A stretch of DNA of 64,000 nucleotides from Himantopus leucocephalus (taxonomy: Eukaryota; Chordata; Aves; Charadriiformes; Recurvirostridae): assembly GCA_003993805.1 (NCBI GenBank), contig RSEF01000001.1, forward strand, positions 146,797,580-146,861,579, in the 5' to 3' direction. The position numbers were made by a program, and so were the translations under genes. Positions 47,330-57,695 of the stretch are shown here, piece by piece (position 1 is the first letter of the stretch; each line of letters begins with the position of its first letter). The notes under the pieces were generated by a model. It did not search any database. It was not told the DNA's origin and worked only from the letters and a program-made list of their open reading frames with translations.

Positions 47330-49479
47330 CTAAATAAATTATTAGCCACCATTAGCTAATATTTAGTTTGTATTGTGTTCAAGTAATGGAAAAATTATAG
47401 CATTAAATAAAATTCTTTCAATTCAGTGCATGAGCAGTTAATATTTTTATAGAACAATCTAGTCTATTTTTCACTTGTAAACTTTATTCTAGAAATAAAA
47501 ATGAGTTTAAGGTAGTATGCATGGACACAATTTGCTATTCAGAAAAAAACTTCAGCTTTAAAAAGAAATTTATTACAGCTTTAAGACTTTAGAAGATTCA
47601 ATTTATTCTTCATCTAAATGTGTAGAGCAATCTTACAGGGACTTTGATATCCTGTTTCATACCATTGCTTTAATTACATATATGTTGTTAAAATGATATG
47701 TTAACACTGGTTTAAGGTGGTCTTAAACTTCCAAACAATAGCTGGCAACACTCACCAAGCACCACTGAAAAATACTGGTTTTGTTCATGTTGGGAAGGAT
47801 ATAGATGCAAAAAAATGGGTTTTAGATATGCTACACAACAAAGATTTAAATCATGTTACTGAATGTCTGTATTCTTCCCCAACATAGCAAAAAGGGTTCC
47901 AGAGTGAGTCATATCCCATCTTACTTTTTTTTTTTACCAATGAACATCACGTAATAAAAATCATCAGTATTATCACCAGCTGGTATTTATATGCAAGCTC
48001 TTGGAACACATCTCTGTTTTCAGATTTAAGAGCAAACTTCTGGTACCATATCATGCATGCAAAACACTGTGTACATAGCATATTACATATTGCAAGCACA
48101 TTAAATATTGCAGAGAAAGAGAATTTAGGAGTTCCCCATGGTTGTTCCCCAGGGAAAAAGAAACTAGAATGAATTGTTCATATTTGGTGTGTAGAGGCAC
48201 AGATTTCATCATAAAGCATTATCTGGATTCTTAAACAACAAATTTTATTGTATCTATGTTTCAACATAATCTTTGAGCTATATTACAAATAATTCTATGA
48301 CTGTGTCTTCTTAAGCACTCTCTGTTTAAGTATTTGCCCAAAGGGAACCACTCAGTTTCAGGAGTGTTTTGTGGGGTTTTTTTGTGCATCTATACACAAG
48401 TATAAACAAATTAGTTATACATGTGAACATCTGAATTTAGAAGCAAATATCAAATCCTTTATCCCTTTACAAAAGAACCAGAATTGTTAAAAGGCAAGGT
48501 GATAGTAAATTCTCATGGTGTGATTCCCCGCTTTTTTTAAGGTTCCATTTACAGGGGGCGGTTGCTTCTTTTTGCTTTTGTCAATGACATGGTAACATTA
48601 CAAAATATCTTTCATTTTTAATACATAGTAGATGATATTCCCCACTTAAATACTAAAAACATTTGGTTAAGCTAATAAAAACTGTAAAATTAATCCAGTG
48701 CGCTTGAGACGTTCCTGTACAATTTACTTCTGTTTTCATTCAGAGCCCACTAGTTATGAGTTACGTAGGCTCACGAATATAAATACTATTTCACTCTGTC
48801 ACCGTATATATACCTCATTACTTGTATAAAAACACTTTATATGTGTACATGTAGATACACAGCAGTGTACAGTATAGCAATGAATCTCAGCTAAAATGGT
48901 GTTTTGGTTAATAAGATTGACCTGTTTGCTTTGTACTGCAAAAAGTCAATAGCTGAAGCAAAAGCTCATGAAACGTTACAAAAATTAGAAACAACAACCA
49001 TATGTACTCATACTTTAAGTGAGCACAATACTGGTCTGATCCACGGTTTTCCCAAAATCAGAGGATTGGTTCTCTAATTGCAAATAACTACATCTCTGAC
49101 AAAACTGGTTCACTCGTTTCCAAAGCTTGGAGAGGAGGGAATCAAAGCAACTTGCTAAACAACCTCCATCGGGAGCAGAGAATGTGCATTTCAGAAGAAA
49201 AACTGAAGAAAATGTTTTTAGCTATATTGATACACAGTGAAAAAACATGTATTTGAATCAGAGTAATGAAAAATAGATCACCCAAACTTGAGATTATTAT
49301 TTTTCATGTTTGTTACCAAGCAACGAGTCTCTGAGTGTAAAAGGGATAGCCTATACAGAATGCACATGAAATACTCTCAAATATAGCAAACAAAGTAGGT
49401 TGATGTGACGTAGTATCTTTATAGTTATGATTTCCACAACCTTTTGACAAAAATCATCACATAGAGTCATATCACCTAC
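47330..49479 (-). other. GLRA2: GLRA2 intron 1
   Basis: A 2.15-kb GT-AG intron between the signal-peptide exon and exon 2. AT-rich; no repeat family, exon or RNA gene was recognised. Confidence 0.9.
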
Positions 49480-49547
49480 CTGAAGTGGTTTGTCTCTAAG
49501 AAAAATGCAAACAAGGTTGTCAAAATTTTCACTAGCTGCCGGTTCAT
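49480..49547 (-). CDS. GLRA2: GLRA2 exon 1, coding part: signal peptide
   Basis: The start codon is at 49547-49545 and the donor GT at 49479-49478. The 68 coding bases give MNRQLVKILTTLFAFFLETN, then HF and two bases of R23. This matches the alpha-2 signal peptide pattern (MNRQLV.IL..LFAFFLETNHFR), with a positively charged start and a hydrophobic core at about residues 8-17. The start context is GCAGGAGGA before ATG, with G at -3, an acceptable vertebrate context. The phase fits exon 2 exactly (AG|G = Arg). The exon continues 5' into untranslated leader. Confidence 0.97.
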
Positions 49548-49846
49548 TCCTCCTGCTTTCTGTGATGATTTGGAAAATATCCCAGAAACGATTCCAGAGA
49601 GATGCAGGTAAAAAGTAAGCTGGTGCTGCCTAGTTTCCCAAATTCAGCAATGATTTAATTTTCTTGACAATCAGGAAGAGAAGGTCTGGATCTCTACAAA
49701 CTGGGGGTAAAAAAGAAGTGCCAGTCCTTGGAATCATGGTCAGGTCAAGCCTAGGCTCATCTCCAGTAGCCAGCACAAAAGAGACAAAGCACCAGACCTT
49801 CTCGTTCCCCCCGCCTCGCTTTTGGGGGGGGGCGGGGGGGGGGGGG
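49548..49846 (-). promoter_or_regulatory. GLRA2: Presumed GLRA2 5' leader and promoter-proximal DNA
   Basis: This lies directly upstream of the start codon on the minus strand and grades into GC-rich DNA at the gap. If it is transcribed without a further intron, the leader has two upstream ORFs: six codons (49740-49760) and 35 codons (49630-49737), the second ending 82 bases before the GLRA2 start. An alternative is a splice acceptor (ATCACAG) only 11 bases before the start codon, which would remove them. The region ends in a G-run with a single C (49824-49846 on the plus strand) at the gap. No TATA box is evident. Confidence 0.55.
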
Positions 49847-50336
49847 NNNNNNNNNNNNNNNNNNNNNNNNNNNNNNNNNNNNNNNNNNNNNNNNNNNNNN
49901 NNNNNNNNNNNNNNNNNNNNNNNNNNNNNNNNNNNNNNNNNNNNNNNNNNNNNNNNNNNNNNNNNNNNNNNNNNNNNNNNNNNNNNNNNNNNNNNNNNNN
50001 NNNNNNNNNNNNNNNNNNNNNNNNNNNNNNNNNNNNNNNNNNNNNNNNNNNNNNNNNNNNNNNNNNNNNNNNNNNNNNNNNNNNNNNNNNNNNNNNNNNN
50101 NNNNNNNNNNNNNNNNNNNNNNNNNNNNNNNNNNNNNNNNNNNNNNNNNNNNNNNNNNNNNNNNNNNNNNNNNNNNNNNNNNNNNNNNNNNNNNNNNNNN
50201 NNNNNNNNNNNNNNNNNNNNNNNNNNNNNNNNNNNNNNNNNNNNNNNNNNNNNNNNNNNNNNNNNNNNNNNNNNNNNNNNNNNNNNNNNNNNNNNNNNNN
50301 NNNNNNNNNNNNNNNNNNNNNNNNNNNNNNNNNNNN
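49847..50336. other. Assembly gap (490 N) inside the CpG island
   Basis: There are 490 Ns, a non-round number suggesting an estimated gap size. The gap is preceded by a near-continuous G tract and followed by very GC-rich sequence, the usual cause of dropout at avian promoters. The transcription start and first leader bases of GLRA2 may be hidden here. Two ORFs that cross it are artefacts of open N codons. Confidence 0.95.
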
Positions 50337-50760
50337 ACGTCTCAGTGAGTGGGATCGCGCGTGTAGCTGTGGGAGGGGGGTGCGTGGGTCCCCGGCCCGG
50401 CCGGCGGCCTTCCCCCGCGGCGGGCAGGGGGGGGCGCCGTGTCGCGCCCCTCAGGGAGGTGCCCTCTCCCCGCTCGTGTCCGTGGGGAGGCGGGGAAGGC
50501 GTACCCTCCCTTCCGCGGTGGGGAAGGGGAGGAAGGATCCCCTGCTGCCCCGTGGCTGAGGGGGGGAGCGAGGGGCAGGCTGGCCCCCGCCGCAGGAGCT
50601 GGCCCCTCTCTCGGGAGCTTCTCCGTAAAGACCCGCGTGGGTGTGAGGAGGAGGAGAGAGCGGTCGGTGGGGCATTTGTGGAGAAGCGAAAGAGGGGAGG
50701 AGGTTGGTGGTATAGTTTCCAATTGTTACTTAGTTTTATTTCTCTTCTCCATGTCGTAGA
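50337..50760. promoter_or_regulatory. CpG island, probable GLRA2 promoter
   Basis: This stretch is very GC-rich and full of CpG (GGCCCGGCCGGCGG, CCCGCGGCGGGC, GTGTCGCGCCCC), unlike the AT-rich rest of the window. Together with the GC-rich flank left of the gap (from about 49800) it forms one island immediately 5' of GLRA2 exon 1. GC-box-like GGGGAGGCGGGG is present. A promoter role is inferred from composition and position; a divergent transcript to the right is possible but unsupported. Confidence 0.7.
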
Positions 50761-53700
50761 GAAGAAGGTCGTGACAGGCAGCTTACTAGAGGGTGTTTTG
50801 GTCTCCATGCCCCAGCGTGCTGGATGGAGATACTTCTTTTTTTATACACTGGGGAGTGGGAACAGTGGATGCAGTTACTTGAGACCCCACACACAGCCAG
50901 AACAGGAGTGGGGCCCAGTGTTGCTGCTCTCCAAAGTCCCAGTCCCATGTCCTTCCCCCAACGCTTCCCACACGTGTGATTGCTCAGTTACAGGTCCTCA
51001 TGTTAAACCCAAGCTGCCACTGAGGAGTCACATTATTCAAGACGAGGAAGAGAATAACTTACCCCCCTGAAGCACATATGGTGACTAACGGAAGCTCCGC
51101 TCAACACACCACAACCCTTAAAGCATTGTGGTAACGTGGTTTTAAATGGGCAGCTGGAGAATCTCATCTAGTGATGTTCAGGGAATATAAAATGCTTTTT
51201 CCTCTGCTACTACTACGGTTTTCCCTCCCTCACACCACCAGTTACTCTCTGGTTCTGTGTACTCTGCAACACCCACGGCAGAAACTGGATGCTTCCTCAC
51301 CAGTTTGATTTGTTCCTGTTGGAAATTCCTAAATTTTGTGTAAATTGGAATCAAATCTGTTTCGACAATCTGGAAACCAACTCATGAAAAGAGGCCGACT
51401 CTTTTACCCATCCTGCACTCCCAAAATAAATAAACTTCTGTTCTTTCTTCAGTTTTAGGCCCAGCTGTATTCTGCCACAGAACCAGTCCACCTGAACACT
51501 TGTTCGCTTCCATAAAAGTATTTGCATGCCCACACATGCTTCTCATATCTCCAAGTAAAAAACCTACCACCTCATGACAGGTACTCTTACCATGTTTGAA
51601 GTCATCTTCAGAAATTGCTTCTGCAAAGTAGTTGTTCTGTTCCCAATTTAGCAAGAGTTTAATACTGTAGGACATATCTGAAATAAACCCTACCTTACTA
51701 GCTACACATAGGTGCAAATGCTAGGTAGTACAACCTCTTACGCACAAGAGATTGAAAGAACTGGAAAAAGCAGTCCAAATTTGCAAAGGTAATTTAAATC
51801 CCTTATTGCCTTGCCTGCCGACTCTGTATTAGTAGCATAAATGAAGGTCCAGCAGAAGAAAGGCCACAGAATTTGTTTTTATTAAAACTATCAATGTTTA
51901 ACAGTAGATATTGAGGGTTGATGCTGAATCACTGCACTGCAACATCCTCTGACCTCTTCAGAAGATAGGTCCTCCTGCTAATATATTAAAGAAGAGAGGT
52001 CGTGTTACATCTCTTACTGCAGTGTCTCATTCTGAGAAATAAAGCTCCCAAAGCTGCATCTGGAAATAATGGAATAGTTTTGAGTCAACAAAGACATACT
52101 TTTCGAAATTTGTGCCTGTTCCCATCTAGATAGGACCCCAATAACTGCTATATATTGTTACCTTGGGTTAAGATAAATGGAGAAATTGGAAAGCTACAGT
52201 TTCTATCAGCTGCAGGAAAAATCTATGTCTCTTTAACCTACACTGCCACCTGCTTAAAAGTGTGGGGAATCTCAGGACTGCTTGCAGAGTTCCTAATGCA
52301 GAAACCACTGAGTACGGCAGGTATTTTCCGATGAGGCTGTCCACATGGATTTTGTGACATGACATGCTTTTGAAGATGTAGAAATGCTCCTTTTTTGGTG
52401 GAAAAAGGTAACTGAATGTTTCTGTAAGTTTTCTAACTAGAGAAAACCTACTTTAAAGTCTGCTTTCCAAGATTTAGCTGCTAGCAGCCATTTTCTGCAC
52501 TTCGTGGATATTTGAAATGCTAAATAAGTGTACCCCTAAGTGAAATAAAAGTTACAGGAAGTTCTTCAAAATAACCTGGCTTTTTAATTGGGGTGGTGGT
52601 TGTAAAAACGTGGTGAGAGATGTAATAATGAAAATTTTGAGTATCTGCTCCATCATTCCTTACACCTCTAAATGCCTAGGGGCTTTAGTGACATGTTACT
52701 CAGCATGGTGGCTACATGGAAGTGCCAAACAAAATTTAAGGCTTGAAGATAGTGCGTTACTGATGCTAACAAGTAAAAGCAATGCTCACTCGAATAGCTC
52801 TCTTCTTGAAACTCTGAGGGCTCAAAGCAACCATCTTCTCTAATCGGAGGATTCCAGGTCATGCTGGATGTTTACTGGGGGAGGGGGGAGGTAGATTTCA
52901 GTGCATCCTTCACCTCTCTTCCATGTGTGGAAAAGTTCTTGCTTTCAGTCATTCTTGCAACACAGTCCTCATGCTCTTCCCATTAAAAAAAAAAAAAACA
53001 AAAAAAAAAAAACTAAGTTATTCATAGTTGTTTTGAGTACTGTAAGTCTCTAAGTTGTCATTCAGCCACAGTTAAATAGTGTCTATAAAACACGCACCTG
53101 ATGGTGAGGGATGATTCACAGCTCTGCAGACCAGGGGGACCCATGTGAAAGCACTGTGCCTGGATGTACATGGTGCTTCCCAGTGTCCCCTTCCTGTGCA
53201 GGAGCAGAGCTGTGAGCAGTACAGCCGTTGATCTGCAGCAGTTTCTGGATGAACTGTGTACATTGAGTTTCACAGATGTGATTCTTTCCCATGTCACTCA
53301 TCTCTTATCTCTCCCAAGCCACTTCTGACAGCATAAGTGTGGCAAATGAATCAGAGTCAAGGACCCCCACCTGGGATGAGACGGGGGGCTTGTAGTAAAG
53401 TAGTGTGGGAAGGTGAAGAAAGATGAGAGGGAAATGCTGTTCTTCTGGTGAAGAGGCTAAATAACACATCCCTGCGGTTTCCCAGGCATACACCAAAGCC
53501 TAATAATCATGCTAAATATGATATATTATGGCAAATATGAACTGATTCAGTCATTTCTCTATACCACCTGAGTTTCTTAAGCACTAACTGCTGGGCAGAA
53601 ACTATGACAGCATCACCCTTTTTCCATGTAAATGGTTTTATAGCAGTTAGTTGATGGCACATGATTTATGTTTGTTTGCACTGTGTATGCATTTTTGGAA

Positions 53701-54000
53701 ACCTAAGAAACGGAAGAAATAAGGTCATACCACTTTCTCAAATTATGATAAGTGATCCAGAAGCACGCTCTGAGGAAACAAAATCCATCACTTCAAATAT
53801 GCAATTAGTGTCTATAAGAAGAGAAAATTCAATATAACTTTCAAAATGGTGTGTCAGATTATCATAATTGTTGGATGTTTGTTAACAATGCCAAGTGTAT
53901 TTCAATACACTGCCAAATATAAATGACTAAAGAGTACAGTCTATGTAAAAGGCCCAATTACAGTGAAGGTAAAAAAGCCAAAGCAAAAACCTGAAGGTAA
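50761..54000. other. Upstream intergenic DNA, no gene seen
   Basis: Composition returns to AT-rich to the right of the CpG island. I see no exon with a recognisable protein match, only short chance ORFs and an A-rich tract at 52985-53012. Further untranslated GLRA2 exons could lie here unseen. Confidence 0.6.
52985..53012. repeat. Poly(A) tract
   Basis: Two A runs of 14 and 12 are broken by a single C. Simple sequence; no retrotransposed gene body was recognised next to it. Confidence 0.8.
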
Positions 54001-55185
54001 TCATAGAGTCATGGAATAGAATGATAGAATGGTTAGAGTTGGAAGGGACTTTAAAGATCATTTAGTTCCAACCCCCCTGCCATGGGCAGGGACACCTCCC
54101 ACTAGGCCAAGTTGCTCAAAGCCCCATCCAACGTGGCCTTGAACACTTTCGGGATGGGGCATCCACAACTTCCCTGGGCAACCTCTTCCAGTGCCTCACC
54201 ACCCTCACAGTATAGAATTTCTTCATTATAGCTAATCTAAATCTACACTCTTCCAGTTTAAAACCATTATACCTTGTCCTACCGCTACACTCCCTGATAA
54301 AGATTCCCTCTCCAGCTTTCCTGTAGGCCCTCTTCAGATACCAGAAGGCCGATATAAGGTGTTTCTGGAGCCTTCTCTTGTCCAGGCTGAACAACCCCAA
54401 CTCTCTCAGCCTGTCCTCATAGGAGGGGTGCTCCAGCCCTCTGATCATCTCTGTGGCCCTCACTCTGGACTCCTCCAACATGTCCATGTCCTTCTTATGT
54501 TGGGGGCTCCAGAGCCAGACGCAGTACTCCAGGTGGGGTCTCATGAGAGTGGAGTAGGGAGGCAGAATCACGTCCCTTGACCTGCTGGACTTGCTTCATT
54601 TGATGCAGCCCAGGATATAGTTGGCCTTCTGAGCTGTGAGCGCACATTCCTGGGTCATGTTGAGCTTCTCATTACACCCCAAGTTCCTCTCCTCAGGGCT
54701 GCTTGCAAGCCATTCTCCACCAAGCCTGTATTTGTGCTTGGGATTGCCCTGACCCAGGTTCAGGACCTCGCATTTGGCCTGGTTGAACTTCATGAGGTTT
54801 GCACAAGCCCACCTCTCAAGACTGTCCAGGTCCCTCTGGATGCCATCCTTTCTGTCCAGGTGTGTCAAACCACACCACACAGCTTGGTGTCATCAGCAAG
54901 ACTGCTGAGGGTGCACTCAGTCCTGCTGTCCATATTGTTGACAAAGATGCCGAACAGCACTGGTCCCAATACCTACCCCTGAGGAACGACACGTGTTACT
55001 CATCTCCACTTGGATGTCAAGCCATTGAATGCAACTGTTTGAGTGTGAAAATCCGGCCAATTCCTTATCCACTGAGTGATCCATCCATCAAATCCACCTG
55101 TCACCAATTTAGACATAAGGGTGTTGTGCAGGACAGTGTCAAATGCTTTACATAAGTCCAGGTAGATGATGTTAGTTGCTCAATC
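54001..55185 (-). mobile_element. CR1 LINE, minus-strand copy with ORF2 C-terminal half
   Basis: The plus strand opens with the reverse complement of a CR1 3' end (TCATAGAGTCATGGAATAGA, then GGTTAGAGTTGGAAGGGACT). On the minus strand the ORF2 reverse transcriptase can be followed from the [12 protein letters not shown] motif near 55150. It continues through [24 protein letters not shown] and [15 protein letters not shown] (54596-54880). It reaches an intact 151-codon C-terminal frame at 54116-54571 with LMRPHLEYCVWLWSPQHKKD, RLRELGLFSLDKRRL and RHWKRLPREVVDAPS. Frameshifts separate the blocks and the 5' end is truncated, so it is immobile. It is better preserved than the intron 2 copy. The right boundary is approximate. 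Confidence 0.93.
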
Positions 55186-57630
55186 TAACAGTTTCTAATC
55201 TAACATGACTTCATGATGAGCTAAGGAAGAAACCAAAACTGTCCTGTTTTTTGAACTGTGCCATAACAAATTGTGTAAAGGATCAAAAAATGTACAAAAA
55301 AATTGTCTTTAATTTTGAGACCTGTGGTAATAAGAAGAGTCTTTCACTGCATGAGAGTGACTCTTAATTATGTTAGGACGATACAATAGCTAGTTCTTCA
55401 CAAGCCTAATATGAAATCAAATGACGTATTTCAAACATTTTTATATCTGACATTATCAGCTATAACAAAGCATTTGTCAATACAGCTCCATTTTGCATGT
55501 ATTCAAATTATTTTCACATCCTCCCTTCATTTTTCTTATTAGTTGTCTGAGTCTCTCTAAACTTTTCAAAACAAGAGACTCATTGTTCTCTATTTTTTTT
55601 CCTTGTAAATAATAACAGTCATAGCTGGAAAGAGACCATAGTAAATTTATCTTGGATGGAATTAAGTATTGTAAATATATTTTTGTATTGAGTTTACTTC
55701 CTATTTCTGAATTTTGTTTCCTGAAAGTTTAATTATATGTTATATCAATTACATATATAATATATGCATATATTTATCCTTATATTATAAAATGCCTATA
55801 ATATTGTTTCCCAAGTTTTTTTTTTTACACTGGAAAGATAGGAAATAAAAAATGCATTAAATCCCATTTGAAAATTTGCTCTCTCCTGTATTAAAGGTCT
55901 GACAGTTTCACGGTGTCATTACACAGGGAGTTACTCCAGTTTTACCAGTTGACTCAAGTGGTTTCAGCTATTGGTTTTTGGCATCGCCATCAGATTCCCA
56001 GTTTTCCCAATAACTTCCTATACCACGAGGCCTGTTTGGGTCATTGATAACACCTTACTCCTCATGTGGTACCAGTGAAGCCATTACAGAATAGGGGAGC
56101 ATTTCGTGCAAATAAAATGACAGTATCTGGCATTTGGAACAGGATAATGTTGTAAATAAGGGAAAATATGAATATAAAGTTATATATACTTCAACCTGTC
56201 CAGTTCTCCTTGGGGAGCAGGAGGAAGAAGGATAAAGGTTACAATGAGATACTCATTCAGTCCTTGACCTTCAGTCCCAGTACATGGTTCATACTGGGAG
56301 GCGCTGACAGATACCCAAATGGAAGAAAAATTAATACTTAGAAACGGCACAAAATTGTTCTCACTCCTCCCTTCATACTGCCTCCTAGCAATTTAGATGT
56401 GAATCTGAATCATTCCTAGCTCTGAGGTGTCATTTATGACTTGAATTCCTTACAACAACATGTATTATATATCATGGACTTCAAGAAAGTATCCAAAGGG
56501 AACCCTTCCACCACAGGTTTTAATCTCAGTGGAATGAAAACATCACCAGTTACAATTTCTACAAAACACGTCACATGCAAATTGTGATTGGTAAGTGGGG
56601 CCACCCAAAAGAAAAAGCAGTTGTGTGAACTACGTTATTTTTGCATTTGCTCTACATGAACCGATACTCAACAAGTGTAAATACATGCTCTTGCCCACCT
56701 TCTTTGTTTACTTTATCTAACCACACCTATGAGAGACAAGTTTTCTGTAGGAAATCAACAGGCATCAATTTCTTACAATTTGGTAGCCAAACTCAATATG
56801 TGACCAACATTCATTCAGCTTTAGTTTTTCAATTTTTTAAAATTCTGACAGAAACAGCGGCAAGAAAGAGCTATACAAAAGATGTACCTAATGTATGTCT
56901 GATAGGGTGACTAACAAAGAGTTCTGTTGTATTAAGATGATTTATCTAGTGAATACTTGCTTCAGATATATATACACATGAAAATTCTGTCACACTTCTT
57001 GATTTCATTTGCAGTAATTATTTTGTTCCAGATGTTATATATTAACATGATGAACAAAATATCTTACTTCTACTGTAGATTAGAGACTTCGTCAGACAGT
57101 AGAATTGTATAGTAACGATGACTAATGCTGCACATCGTAATTAGTTTAATCATGTCTTCCCTTAATACTTGTAAGCTGAACTTGCTTCTATTCTGATGGT
57201 ATTATTTTGTAAATTTTAGTCTTTGATATTTAATCAAGTATGCATTCTTCCTGGCTTGCAATAAAACAATTTTTTACCCTATTTAATGCTTATCAAGCTT
57301 ACTCAAAATAACATTTTTAAATAATCTGCAATATGGCATCTGATCTAGCCATAAGGATGCTGAGATCCAGAGTGTTGTAATCATGTATGCAGACTGAAGA
57401 AAAGCTGTAAAGCTTAATTTATTTATAAATGGATTACAAGAGTTTCTTTAAACTGATCTTTTAATTTTATATGCCTGGTGAAGAGCGTGATGAAAACAAT
57501 CATAGTACAAAGTGTAGATGATTTAAATAATTATGTGTGTCCTGCTTGTGCTGGTTCTACCTTACCAGGATTAGCTATCCCCTAGCAAATCAAAAATGCA
57601 GACACATACTCATTTTCAGTACTGTTAAGT
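55186..57630. other. Intergenic DNA, nothing recognised
   Basis: AT-rich sequence with AT-only stretches around 55740-55790. No gene, RNA or repeat family was recognised. Confidence 0.6.
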
Positions 57631-57695
57631 GAAAAAAAAACAAAAACAAAACCAAAAACAAAAACAAAAACAAAAAAAAACCAAAAACAAAAACA
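57631..57695. repeat. (CAAAAA)n A-rich simple repeat
   Basis: About 65 bases consist only of A and C apart from the edges, mostly CAAAAA units with a few CCAAAAA variants. It gives a spurious Lys/Gln-rich reading frame. Possibly a decayed poly(A)-derived microsatellite. Confidence 0.85.

Noticed and set aside
49630..51070. Long ORFs of 245-468 codons on both strands around 50 kb
   Set aside because: They are open only because they run through 490 Ns and GC-rich CpG-island sequence. Just the last 35 codons of the minus-strand frame were kept, as a possible uORF.
54359..55155. Plus-strand ORFs across 54.4-55.2 kb
   Set aside because: They are antisense shadows of the CR1 reverse transcriptase, whose motifs are on the minus strand.
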